Below are positions 8,938 to 16,815 of a stretch of 64,000 nucleotides of DNA, in pieces. Source of the stretch: Candidatus Melainabacteria bacterium (lineage in GTDB: Bacteria; Cyanobacteriota; Vampirovibrionia; Obscuribacterales; Obscuribacteraceae); assembly GCA_003963305.1 (NCBI GenBank), contig RXJR01000022.1:1-64000 (forward strand), given 5' to 3'. The translations under genes and the position numbers were made by a program. The number at the start of each line of letters is the position of its first letter. Within the stretch, counting starts at the first letter, position 1. The notes under the pieces were generated by a model that ran no database searches, had not been told where the DNA came from, and was given only the letters and a program-made list of their open reading frames with translations.

Positions 8938-9573
8938 TCAATCGACTCGTTCAGCTCTAGCCTTATCTTCTGCAATCTGTACTTGAGCGAACTCTGAGTT
9001 TTTCTTGACGTTGGCCAGGCGCTTTTCCAGTTTCTTGACTGTGATACCATCGCGAATCGGTCGCGGCAACGGAATACCGATATCGCAGTAGGAAGAGAGC
9101 TCCAGATAGGTAGATTTTTTGTTTGGTCCAGGATTGAGAACCCAACTACCTTCCAGCGCCTTGAAACGATCAGACTTGACCATTTCGTAGTCGATTCGCT
9201 TGAGAGGCACTTCGGTAGTATGCATCGTGCTCACCGCCGTGCCAATAATTGGCAGGTGGTGCAGTTTTTGTTCGGAGACCACATCATTGACGCCTTTACT
9301 GATTATCTTGCGATAGACCAGGTCTTGATCTGCATTTTGCTCATTATGAATCGATTGCCAGACGATATCTGGTGTTGCCTGAATAAGCATCTGAGCTTTC
9401 ACCCAACGGTGACCGTTTGGTTGTTTCTCGGTCCACCATTTGAACTCAGTAGGAGTTTCAGCAGCAAACGTTGCTGACGCGCTCAGAAGTGTCAGCGCAA
9501 GGAGCAGAAATGAAAACGTGTGACGTTTTCGGTTTCCGCATATCAGGCTTTTCTTGTAAGGCATCATGAACAA
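8938..9573 (-). CDS. Exported START/SRPBCC-like protein
   Basis: A 211-residue protein with a basic N-terminus, hydrophobic core FSFLLLALTLLSASATFAA and an Ala-X-Ala cleavage site near residue 38, hence periplasmic or secreted. The mature part resembles the START/SRPBCC lipid-binding fold: an opening strand and ATPDIVWQSIHNEQ helix, then ending strands and a long C-terminal helix beginning RPIRDGITVKKLEKRL. This family binds hydrophobic ligands in a deep pocket; the ligand here is unknown. The TTG at 9573 sits seven bases after GAGGG, but ATGs at 9567 and 9564 are in frame and could be used instead. Similarity is at fold level only, so the call is moderate. Confidence 0.62.
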   Translation of the reverse strand: MFMMPYKKSLICGNRKRHTFSFLLLALTLLSASATFAAETPTEFKWWTEKQPNGHRWVKAQMLIQATPDIVWQSIHNEQNADQDLVYRKIISKGVNDVVSEQKLHHLPIIGTAVSTMHTTEVPLKRIDYEMVKSDRFKALEGSWVLNPGPNKKSTYLELSSYCDIGIPLPRPIRDGITVKKLEKRLANVKKNSEFAQVQIAEDKARAERVD

Positions 9574-9922
9574 ATTTCATCCCTCATCGACTGCTGTCGG
9601 GAAGAAGTAATCTCGAAGCGCTTACGTCCGATTGGACTGCTTCACTAGTCTATCTCTTGACGGCACGGAAGTGGATTGCCAGCAGATAAACATCCGCTAA
9701 GTATCGGATATCGTTTAGCTGTTGAAGCGATATCTAATCTGTTGTCGCAGGAGCGAACCAGTATCAACTCCAAGATTTTTATGCCCATTTTGGTCAGAAC
9801 TTTTCGGGCTGTTTTTTGCGTTATTTGAGTGTTTCGGCTCTCCCCGCCGTGGCTGAAGTAAACAGGCACCATATATGGTGGATTCTGTTTCCAGGCACGC
9901 TGCCTGTTGCGGTGGAACTTGC
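9574..9922. other. Intergenic region, no gene seen
   Basis: A 349-bp stretch between two minus-strand genes. It holds a short run TGTTTTTTG near 9810 but no good stem before it on either strand. One minus-strand open frame inside it lacks a ribosome-binding site and has no protein-like pattern. I see no RNA gene. Confidence 0.35.
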
Positions 9923-11281
9923 CTACTCGCCCGGTTTTTTAACTTTCGACCAGAGTTTACCGAGCCAGCCAGAATTTTGTTGCAAGACCGGATCGACAGT
10001 ATCCGCTGGTGGCGTATACGCCACCTCCTTTAGTGCCGAAGGAAAGTCGACGCCGGTTTTCTGGCAGTAATGAAGAACGGCTACAGCGTGACTATTGGTG
10101 AGAATATCGTCGTCTACAAATCCCTGTGCCTGCACCGCAGCTTGCAGTAGTTTTTTATCGATTACGCCGGTTGAAAGCATTACCTCGCCAAGGCTCACAT
10201 TGAGTTGGCGGCTGACACCTTCTGCTTTTGCCATCTCTTGCGGTGTCAGGCAACCTGCTTGCTGCAAAATTTCGATGACTGAGTTTGCCCGCGCAATTTC
10301 GTCTTCTTTGCTGCTTCTCTCAGAAAGAATGGTTTCGATTGGGCAGTTGCGTGCGTTGGCAGCGCGCAGAATGTCAGCTGCCTGGGCTCCTGTCAGATTA
10401 CCTTTGGCGACCATATCCTGCAGTTTCAGACTTTCCTTGAGCATGGTCTCTGAGATCATGCCGTTTTGCACGAGTATCTGCCCGACGGGCTGCTGCTGAA
10501 CCAGTCCCATCTCAATTGCTGAAATTTTGTCGCCTTCTGTGACCAGACCAGCAGACATGAGCAAGTCACCGACCCGGATATTGGCCTGCGACGGCTTGTA
10601 GGCACCTACTTCCTGTAGCGAGACTTCTATCGTCTGGTGTTTACGAGCAGCAGCACGCATGCCGCTGACCGCCTGCTCTTTGGTGATCTTTCCATCGCGG
10701 AGAAGCACCTGGGCTGTCAATGCGGAGGCGAGCAGGGTAGATGGAAGGGCCCGAGCCAGGACAAGGCATCGCCCCAGAGGCAGATTGTTTTCCTGGCTTT
10801 GAGTCATCGCTTCTTCGAGATTCTCTCTCGTCACCGCGCCTGCCTCGAGAAGCAGTTCGCCAAGCTCGCTGCCGGGCATAGATTCACGCTGGGGCGCTTT
10901 CCATCCCAGTCTCGTGAACGCCTCTTCCAGAGGGATACAACCCTTGATGGCCACGTTCAGAGCGCGTATGCCAAACTCGGCTGAGATAACCCCTTCACGC
11001 AGCAAAGATTGTATTTCGATAGCTGTCTGTAAATCGCGTTCGGTCAACTCTCCGATGCCCATAAGCACCCGCCCGAGGGGAGTCGCCGACTTCTTAGCGA
11101 CCTGAAGCGCTTCGAGTAAGACCTCGGGTTTGATTACGTTTGCTGCTACCAGCAATTCGCCGATACGCTTTGGTCCGGCCCGTCGTTCCCTTGCAATCTC
11201 CAAACTCTTAAAACCCTTTGTAGTGCCAACCACTGCCAACAACAATCGAACGCCAACTATGCGCCCTGCGGCTCTGAGCAA
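9923..11281 (-). CDS. Four tandem GspE/MshE N-terminal-type modules, no ATPase
   Basis: A 452-residue protein that is almost entirely four copies of a unit of about 90 residues, starting near residues 40, 140, 232 and 330. Each unit opens with (I/L/V)G(E/D)LL..AG.(I/V)T...L..A, then PLG..L...G, then a second helical half around Q.L...G.(I/L)....A...L..A. The opening half resembles the N-terminal domain of type II secretion/type IV pilus ATPases (GspE_N/MshEN), which in some members binds cyclic di-GMP. The ATPase domain that normally follows is absent. A free-standing nucleotide-binding scaffold is inferred. The first codon is TTG; a later start is possible because the first 30 residues do not belong to a module. 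Confidence 0.65.
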   Translation of the reverse strand: MLRAAGRIVGVRLLLAVVGTTKGFKSLEIARERRAGPKRIGELLVAANVIKPEVLLEALQVAKKSATPLGRVLMGIGELTERDLQTAIEIQSLLREGVISAEFGIRALNVAIKGCIPLEEAFTRLGWKAPQRESMPGSELGELLLEAGAVTRENLEEAMTQSQENNLPLGRCLVLARALPSTLLASALTAQVLLRDGKITKEQAVSGMRAAARKHQTIEVSLQEVGAYKPSQANIRVGDLLMSAGLVTEGDKISAIEMGLVQQQPVGQILVQNGMISETMLKESLKLQDMVAKGNLTGAQAADILRAANARNCPIETILSERSSKEDEIARANSVIEILQQAGCLTPQEMAKAEGVSRQLNVSLGEVMLSTGVIDKKLLQAAVQAQGFVDDDILTNSHAVAVLHYCQKTGVDFPSALKEVAYTPPADTVDPVLQQNSGWLGKLWSKVKKPGE

Positions 11282-11388
11282 CGTTTCGCTGACTATTAGT
11301 CTATCAGGGTGGGTGATTTCGGACTAGCAATAGCGAAGCGGCAATCGAGCTACTTCCATCTTATGCCCCGAAAAAAAGAAAACAGAAA

Positions 11389-11417
11389 GATATTGGCCCC
11401 AAATTTGGGCCAATATC
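11389..11417 (-). terminator. Strong intrinsic terminator closing the secreted-paralog cluster
   Basis: An 11-bp perfect stem (GATATTGGCCC with GGGCCAATATC) and 7-nt loop, followed on the minus strand by TTTCTGTTTTC and then seven T. It lies 39 bp past the stop of the last paralog. Confidence 0.85.
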
Positions 11418-11455
11418 TCTCAAGAGCCAAACTAATTTCCCTAGGTCAAGACTTG

Positions 11456-11902
11456 TTAGTAGTTGTCGTCGTAAGGAACAACAAAGCCTTTGCCCTGGAA
11501 GATCATGCTGTGGCTGCCGCTGTGTGGGCTTGGGTAGCCTACGAAACCATGGTGGATGCCATAAGCAGCACCATGGAGAGCGCCATAAGCGCCACCGGCA
11601 GCGAATCCAACCGGTCCGCCGGTCAATCCGCCAGCGATCAACTCGTACACGCCATCTTCGTTACCGAGGTTGCGTGCAACCATTTTCGTTCCACCGATTG
11701 AGCCTTTGATAGCGTCCTGGAACATAGCTGTCGGGATATCCCAAGCTGTTGTGACTGCCATCGAAACTAAACGGCAAGGAAAATATTCAATTTCATACCA
11801 GACGCGTGCTGATTCAGGACGCTCTGGATACGCAAAACTTGGAACTGACAAACCGACAGTTAAGCCGACAGCAGCAAGCAGCGTGGAGAGTACTTTCTTC
11901 AT
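11456..11902 (-). CDS. Small secreted Gly-rich paralog 1 (family unrecognised)
   Basis: A 148-residue protein, the most divergent of four tandem paralogs between 11.4 and 13.3 kb. The signal peptide ends at VPSFA. The mature part has two glycine-rich hydrophobic stretches (IKGSIGGTKMVARN and GGLTGGPVGFAAGGAYGALHG) around the family's GNEDG motif. These stretches look like glycine-zipper segments that could pack in or against a membrane. Unlike its three neighbours it lacks the C-terminal KPFS motif and instead ends in a His/Ser/Gly-rich tail. The ATG at 11902 with GGAG seven bases before it is preferred over the upstream in-frame TTG. I do not recognise a named family; an envelope role is inferred from export and composition only. 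Confidence 0.75.
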   Translation of the reverse strand: MKKVLSTLLAAVGLTVGLSVPSFAYPERPESARVWYEIEYFPCRLVSMAVTTAWDIPTAMFQDAIKGSIGGTKMVARNLGNEDGVYELIAGGLTGGPVGFAAGGAYGALHGAAYGIHHGFVGYPSPHSGSHSMIFQGKGFVVPYDDNY

Positions 11903-11939
11903 TTTTAACTCCAATCTTCCTAGTTTTTAAAAGCCAGCC

Positions 11940-12344
11940 TTATTTCTCTTCCATGGTGATGTAGGACCAGCGGCTGAATGGTTTTTCCCAGCCGAGCTTC
12001 CAACCATGTTTAGCGCCCTTGACACCGCTTTCAGCGCCACCAAGCACCATGCCTACTCCGCCACCGAGTGGGAAGGCTGCAATCTGCTGGGAAACACCCT
12101 TTTCGTCGCCGAATTTGCCGGCTACGTGGTGCATACCGCGGTGTGAACCGTGATAACCACCTTCGATAGGACCACTTACTAATCCGCTAACAGCAGCGCC
12201 ACTCAAGGCACCTGCGGTTCTAAAAGGCGCCATCAGCACCCAATGTATTGGTTTGGCTTCGTAGTCGAGGGCAAAGGCTGGAGCCGCTGCACCGACCAAC
12301 ATCATTGCTGAGCAAACAATACGACCTAGAGATTTCATCTTCAT
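11940..12344 (-). CDS. Small secreted Gly-rich paralog 2 (family unrecognised)
   Basis: A 134-residue protein with a signal peptide ending at APAFA. The mature region repeats the cluster's architecture: an opening hydrophobic segment, glycine-rich SGPIEGGYHGSHRGMHH, the GDEKG motif, a second glycine-rich segment (GGGVGMVLGGAESGVKGAKHG) and the C-terminal signature GWEKPFSRWSYITMEEK. The final block is nearly the same in paralog 3 and recognisable in paralog 4, so it is under selection. It is rich in His in the first glycine segment. Function is unknown. It lies between two hairpins and 37 bp from paralog 1, so they could be one transcript. GGTGG precedes the ATG. Confidence 0.76.
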   Translation of the reverse strand: MKMKSLGRIVCSAMMLVGAAAPAFALDYEAKPIHWVLMAPFRTAGALSGAAVSGLVSGPIEGGYHGSHRGMHHVAGKFGDEKGVSQQIAAFPLGGGVGMVLGGAESGVKGAKHGWKLGWEKPFSRWSYITMEEK

Positions 12345-12368
12345 TTACCACCGTCTTTCCAGTTAAAT

Positions 12369-12401
12369 ACGGCCCGAGGGTTTGGCTCGACCTCGGGCCG
12401 T
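12369..12401 (-). terminator. Hairpin between secreted paralogs 3 and 2
   Basis: An 11-bp perfect stem (ACGGCCCGAGG with CCTCGGGCCGT) and 11-nt loop, directly after the paralog 3 stop on the minus strand. No clear U tract follows in that direction (ATTTAACTGG). It may be an RNA-stability or partial-termination element that sets the ratio of the paralogs. Confidence 0.55.
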
Positions 12402-12408
12402 CAGTTTT

Positions 12409-12786
12409 CTACTTTTCTTCAGTAACGATGTACGATTCGGTGCTGAATGGTTTTTCCCATCCAGTATTAGCGCCATGGTAGAGACCATGAACGGCACCGT
12501 ATGGAACACCAAAGACCATTCCGATAGGAATGCCCATCACTGCTCCAACAATGTTCTGTTTCCAGCCATTTTCATCGCCGAAAGCAGAGGCAAGTCCATG
12601 CCAGCAATGCTTAGGACCAGAATAGACGCCACCGATGATAGCGCCTTGTGGCGTATCAATGATGACGGCTGTGGTCGCGCCGAGCAAGCTTGCGCCTGAG
12701 CTGAGCGGACCATCTGCAAATGAGGGTGCGGCTGTTCCGATCGAAACAACTGCAGCACTCAACAACATCAACATTTTGTTTTTCAT
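12409..12786 (-). CDS. Small secreted Gly-rich paralog 3 (family unrecognised)
   Basis: A 125-residue protein with signal peptide LMLLSAAVVSIGTAAPSFA. The mature protein has a glycine-rich hydrophobic stretch (TPQGAIIGGVYSG), the GDENG motif, a second stretch (VMGIPIGMVFGVPYGAVHG) and the C-terminal block GWEKPFSTESYIVTEEK shared with paralog 2. A single mature Cys (in KHCWHG) has no conserved partner in the others. The ATG at 12786 has AGGTGA at the correct distance; an in-frame TTG 18 bases upstream is less likely. Function unknown. Divergence between the copies is high in sequence but their spacing and motifs are kept, which points to an old tandem duplication rather than a recent one. Confidence 0.76.
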   Translation of the reverse strand: MKNKMLMLLSAAVVSIGTAAPSFADGPLSSGASLLGATTAVIIDTPQGAIIGGVYSGPKHCWHGLASAFGDENGWKQNIVGAVMGIPIGMVFGVPYGAVHGLYHGANTGWEKPFSTESYIVTEEK

Positions 12787-12803
12787 TTGATATTCACCTG
12801 ACA

Positions 12804-12832
12804 AGGAGGATGGTTCGGTGAACCACCCTCTT
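12804..12832 (-). terminator. Hairpin between secreted paralogs 4 and 3
   Basis: A stem of about 11 bp (GAGGaTGGTTC with GAACCAcCCTC, one mismatch) and 3-nt loop, 40 bp past the paralog 4 stop. There is no long U tract on the minus strand. It overlaps the leader of paralog 3 and so could also affect its translation. Confidence 0.5.
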
Positions 12833-12872
12833 AATCCTCACAACAACTTAGTACTTAGAGTTCATTAGTTGA

Positions 12873-13262
12873 CTATTCATCTTTGAAAGTGAATGTGTCC
12901 TTGCTGAACGGTTTTGAATAACCTTCTTTGGCACCATGTACGGCACCATCAAACATACCGTAAGCACCGCCGCCGACAAAACCAAATGGTCCGCCGAGTA
13001 CTTGACCGAAGAACTGGCATCCGCCGTTATCTTCGTTGCCAAGCTTACCAGCCGTAGCTTTCGAGGCTTTTATGTAGCCTTTAACACTGTCTTTGAAAGC
13101 ACCCAAAGGTACTCCAGCAGCCATACCAACTCCAGTCCCGACTACACGCACTGGGAAAACCACAATGCTTTTGAAAGTGTCATCGTCAGCGAACGAAGGT
13201 GCTACCAACGAGCCGACTAGAGCCGAGGCTAGAATGAAAGAGGACGCTAACTTCTTAAGCAT
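12873..13262 (-). CDS. Small secreted Gly-rich paralog 4 (family unrecognised)
   Basis: A 129-residue protein, first in transcription order of the four paralogs. The signal peptide ends at APSFA. The mature part shows the same layout: hydrophobic glycine segment (VGTGVGMAAGVPLGAF), GNEDN motif, second glycine segment (VLGGPFGFVGGGAYGMFDGAVHG) and the C-terminal motif GYSKPFSKDTFTFKDE, a looser version of the KPFS block. It is closest to paralog 1 in the GGGAYG...HGA segment and to 2 and 3 at the C-terminus, so it may represent the ancestral form. The ATG at 13262 follows GGAG by six bases. Its promoter must lie in the long gene-free stretch upstream. Confidence 0.76.
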   Translation of the reverse strand: MLKKLASSFILASALVGSLVAPSFADDDTFKSIVVFPVRVVGTGVGMAAGVPLGAFKDSVKGYIKASKATAGKLGNEDNGGCQFFGQVLGGPFGFVGGGAYGMFDGAVHGAKEGYSKPFSKDTFTFKDE

Positions 13263-13851
13263 GCAAATCTCCATCTCTTAGCAATCACTACCACCAATCC
13301 TGGACCAACTCGGCCACAAGACATGCACCATTGTACCCATTTTCTTGTGAAGGTCCATCTTTGTGGCTGTTGAAATTTATAGTAGGTATGCGAAGACGTA
13401 CTACAGCGCCTTTTCTTGCGCGTTTTTTATCCTTGTAAAATGTTTGTTTGAATTCGTCATCACTTTGCAAGTCGTATATGCGCTGATACGTCGCTCGCTA
13501 ATACATAAAGCCGGTCGCCAAGCGCTTCTTGCCGAATTTCCTGGCACCACAGGTGATTCCAAGAGATGATCTGGTGGTAGATCGAAGAGTCCGAAGCGTG
13601 GTGTTGGCGAAGCGGCAGATAATCTACTTGCAAAGAGATGAGGTCCGGTGCTTGGAAACACCGCCGATGATACCAAGAGTATTTGACTGCAAATCTCTTG
13701 CGATTGTTCCCGGCAATAAGACCTGTGGCTTTTTGCAAGCGATCTAACGTCAATGCACAACCTGGCAAAAGACAAAGTCGCTCCTGGAAGCCACGTGAGA
13801 GCTCAGGTTTTGGCGCGACCTGCGCCTGCTGGACGATGAAGGTTTTGTCGA
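13263..13851. other. Intergenic region of about 590 bp, no gene supported
   Basis: This stretch lies between the first secreted paralog and the end of the glycosyltransferase gene. It should contain the promoter of the paralog cluster. Two overlapping minus-strand frames of just over 100 codons lie here, but their composition (many Ser, Arg, Cys, no domain pattern) and lack of ribosome-binding sites argue against coding. A decayed gene or an RNA is possible; I can show neither. Confidence 0.35.
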
Positions 13852-15222
13852 CTATGTTGCGTCAGTAAGTGAATGAGCTACGCCGACGTGCTCTGTCGGA
13901 TGCCATGTCGATGCACTCTTGCCGAAAATAATCTGACAGAAGGAGACGAAAATTACAGGTACCCAGTGTGCGAAAACATATGTACCGACCTGGAAGCTAT
14001 GCCAGAGTGTGCGCCAGATCGACATCTTGTTTCGATAAAGGCGAATCGCCACGAACAGATTCAACTGACTGACGATGAACACTGCCAGTGATATCAGCGC
14101 GAAAAACTTGCCGTATGTGGGAACGCCCATCGACAGTCTGGTTATCTCGCTTGTCACTTCAAGAAACATCAGTGCGGGCACAACGAAATAGACGGTAAAT
14201 GCGATCGTATCGAGTCTCTCAACAAGAGAAAGTCTGGTGGGTGAATTAAGCGGAAAGATGTAATCGAGATAGCGTCGAATGCTGCCCTCCGCCCATCTTC
14301 TGCGCTGCCTCAACAAGCCCTTGATAGTAGGAACGCCTTCTTCCCAGACATACGCATGCGGGCAGAATCTGACGTCCCAATTGCTGACGAGTAAACGCAT
14401 GCTCAAGTCGAGATCGTCTGTGAGCGACTTATTGTTCCAACCGCCGACGTCAATCAACGCGGCTCGCTTTATGAGCTGACCGTTGCCACGCAATTCCACG
14501 GCACCACCGATGAGGTCACGCCCCATCTGGAAGTGAGTATCCATGGCGTATTCTGAAGCCTGGCATTCGACCAGAGTGCCAGTCTGGTGCTCAAAAATTC
14601 GTTTTTGTGCTTGCACCGCACCGACTCCCTCTTGATCGAGAACAGGCAGAGTCAGTGCAAAAAAGTTAGGTGCCACGTAAGCATCTGCATCGAAAACTGC
14701 CACCACTTCGCCCTTAGCACGCGGCAGTGCTTCGTTCAAAGCTGCAGATTTACCCGGGCAGCTTCCATAAGTGCGATTGATGACACGTAAGCGAGGAAAT
14801 TCTTTCTTTAAACGTTCGAGAATGAAAGGTGTCTCATCAGTTGAGCAATCGTCGATGATCCAGAGATAGAAATTCTCGTAATCGAGCTTGAAGAAATTGC
14901 GGATCGTATTTTCTATTACGCGCTGCTCATTTTTGGCGGCGATGAAAATGTCAATCCAGGGCTTCCACGCATCGTCTGGGTCGGTGTCTTTGCCGGTTAC
15001 TGCCAGATAGCTGCCGTCGGGCTGTTTGACCAATCCTGCCTTGCGAGCTTTCCGGCGCCACCTTCCCTGCGCGGCCATGAGCCAGACGCTGTGCGTCACC
15101 ATAACGACGACCGCTACAGAAAGCAAAATCAGAACCTCCGGACCGGTGACGAAATCATCGATTGACTTCAGTCCGATCCAGACGGCGAGCGTTAATGCAG
15201 CTAGGATTATTCGATCTCTCAT
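13852..15222 (-). CDS. Processive family 2 glycosyltransferase, membrane-bound
   Basis: A protein of about 456 residues with two N-terminal membrane helices, a cytoplasmic GT-A domain and about three C-terminal helices. It is laid out like PgaC/IcaA or hyaluronan/cellulose synthases. The catalytic series is complete: IDDCSTDET for nucleotide sugar, FDADAY (DxD metal site), the TDDLD acceptor-site aspartates and QRRRW for processive chain growth. It would polymerise a beta-linked polysaccharide from a UDP- or GDP-sugar at the cytoplasmic membrane; the sugar cannot be told. No PilZ domain or partner export gene is adjacent. The ATG at 15222 is used; an in-frame TTG lies 21 bases upstream. It is followed in the same direction by nothing for about 590 bp. 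Confidence 0.85.
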   Translation of the reverse strand: MRDRIILAALTLAVWIGLKSIDDFVTGPEVLILLSVAVVVMVTHSVWLMAAQGRWRRKARKAGLVKQPDGSYLAVTGKDTDPDDAWKPWIDIFIAAKNEQRVIENTIRNFFKLDYENFYLWIIDDCSTDETPFILERLKKEFPRLRVINRTYGSCPGKSAALNEALPRAKGEVVAVFDADAYVAPNFFALTLPVLDQEGVGAVQAQKRIFEHQTGTLVECQASEYAMDTHFQMGRDLIGGAVELRGNGQLIKRAALIDVGGWNNKSLTDDLDLSMRLLVSNWDVRFCPHAYVWEEGVPTIKGLLRQRRRWAEGSIRRYLDYIFPLNSPTRLSLVERLDTIAFTVYFVVPALMFLEVTSEITRLSMGVPTYGKFFALISLAVFIVSQLNLFVAIRLYRNKMSIWRTLWHSFQVGTYVFAHWVPVIFVSFCQIIFGKSASTWHPTEHVGVAHSLTDAT

Positions 15223-15322
15223 TGCCCGATAATTTTTACACAAACCCGGACATATATCTACTTACCACGAAGGAAGGTTGTCAAATCGTGCTAAGCCAAC
15301 AGCAGCAAGCGTACAGCAGCTT

Positions 15323-16660
15323 TTACGCCGGCTTTGCTTCCTCTCGTTTTGTCTCACTGAAGTGATGCAATCCGGCGACAAAAGTCGGTATTCCCAGAAT
15401 CAAAAGAGTCGTCGAAACGCCGCCTGGTAGGTTATCTGCGAACACGCCCGTGAGTATCACAGGGATAGTCGATGCAGCCGACATCGCCGTGTTTTGAGCG
15501 GCGAAGACCTTACCGCGCAGATCTTCGGGCACTGCAGCCTGAAGCGCCGCCTGGGTGGGCACTGCCACGCATGCGCATGAAATTCCGATCAGAACAGAAA
15601 AAAGTAAAGGAATTGTCATGAGCCAGCCACTGAAGTAAACGTTATGCCAGCCGAGATGCGGAAACAGGAATAGTTGCATATAACCCAGACTGGCCAGACC
15701 GCACATAAACAGTCCAAGGGCCGTGAAACCGCCGTAAGCGAGAAGGGGAGGATTTATGTGTCGCGCATAATGGCTGACTCCAAAATTTCCGATTCCCATT
15801 CCCAAACCGGCGGCGGCAATAATGTAGCCGAATTGGAATGCTTCTATGTGCATGACTTGTTCGGCCAGACCGACTGCGATGATGTTCAGAGTAATGATTG
15901 TGCTGAACAAGAGAGTAATTTTGACTATCGCTCTGAAGACGAGTGGATTGTTGACGATGTAGGCGATGCCGAATCTCAATTCCTCCCACCAGGCTTCTCG
16001 CCTGGTTTCCGAGCGCTTATTATCCTTAATAGAGCAGACCAGAATGGCGGCAATCAAAAATCCGGCTGCCACTACCCACGGAGCACCTTTGGTGCCTGAT
16101 TGCTCGATGATCGGTTCGCCTATGGCAAAACCGAATCCGAGTGCGATCATCATAGTCGTGAAAAAGAGTGAATTGGCGGCATAAAGTTCTTCGCTTTTTA
16201 CAATGCGAGGAATAGATGACGTCTCGGCCGGTCCAAAAAACTGCGATCCGATAGAAAGAAGAAACGCCAGTGCGAAGGTAGCCATCGGTGAATTTGTAAT
16301 CCACGGTACCGCCACCAGGGCTACGCAAACGCAACGTGCGAGGTTGGAGAAAACCAGCACCGATCGATTCGACCACCGATCAACATATACGCCTGCCACC
16401 GGACTTAACACCACGGCAGGAATTGTAAAAGCAACATAGAGTATGCTCGTCATCTGGGCCGCGCCGATTTCATGGCCGGCAACGCGGGTTACTTGTTTTG
16501 CCGTCAAGACGGCAACGAACAAGACGAAGACTGCCCGGTCGGCAAACTGTGAAAATACCTGCGCAATCCAGAGCTGCATGAACTGACGATTGCGAAAAAG
16601 AGATCCGTAACCGCTTGTTCTGGATGGAGTGGTTGGAGGATCTGTGGTTTGAGATGACAC
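15323..16660 (-). CDS. MFS transporter, EntS-like drug/siderophore exporter type
   Basis: A 445-residue protein with twelve predicted membrane helices. The family pattern appears as FRNRQFMQLWIAQVFSQFADRA at the start and AGVYVDRWSNRSVLVFSNLARC after helix 2 (the MFS loop motif with DR..NR). This is the layout of the EntS/MefA group of the major facilitator superfamily. These proteins are proton-driven exporters of siderophores, macrolides or other amphiphiles; the substrate is not predictable here. The start codon is GTG at 16660 without an obvious ribosome-binding site. It lies between a glycosyltransferase and lpxA on the same strand, with about 80 and 155 bp gaps, so co-transcription is uncertain. 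Confidence 0.82.
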   Translation of the reverse strand: MSSQTTDPPTTPSRTSGYGSLFRNRQFMQLWIAQVFSQFADRAVFVLFVAVLTAKQVTRVAGHEIGAAQMTSILYVAFTIPAVVLSPVAGVYVDRWSNRSVLVFSNLARCVCVALVAVPWITNSPMATFALAFLLSIGSQFFGPAETSSIPRIVKSEELYAANSLFFTTMMIALGFGFAIGEPIIEQSGTKGAPWVVAAGFLIAAILVCSIKDNKRSETRREAWWEELRFGIAYIVNNPLVFRAIVKITLLFSTIITLNIIAVGLAEQVMHIEAFQFGYIIAAAGLGMGIGNFGVSHYARHINPPLLAYGGFTALGLFMCGLASLGYMQLFLFPHLGWHNVYFSGWLMTIPLLFSVLIGISCACVAVPTQAALQAAVPEDLRGKVFAAQNTAMSAASTIPVILTGVFADNLPGGVSTTLLILGIPTFVAGLHHFSETKREEAKPA

Positions 16661-16815
16661 AGCGGATACCAGGAGTCAGTGAGAATACTTTACCACCAGG
16701 CGGCTGGGCGGTGCCGGGTTGCCAACACTTCAGCAAATGAAGGCTTTTTGAAGGTTTGAGCGAGTTCAGGGCGGTTGACGCTCAGCCGCTGTTTTGAACT
16801 TGATCTGTAATCAGG

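Noticed and set aside
9645-9872. 75-codon minus-strand frame in the 9.6-9.9 kb gap
   Set aside because: No ribosome-binding site and no protein-like features; looks like chance.
13401-13775. Overlapping minus-strand frames of 102 and 124 codons in the large gap before the glycosyltransferase gene
   Set aside because: No ribosome-binding site, no domain pattern, composition unlike neighbouring proteins, and two frames competing for the same bases.
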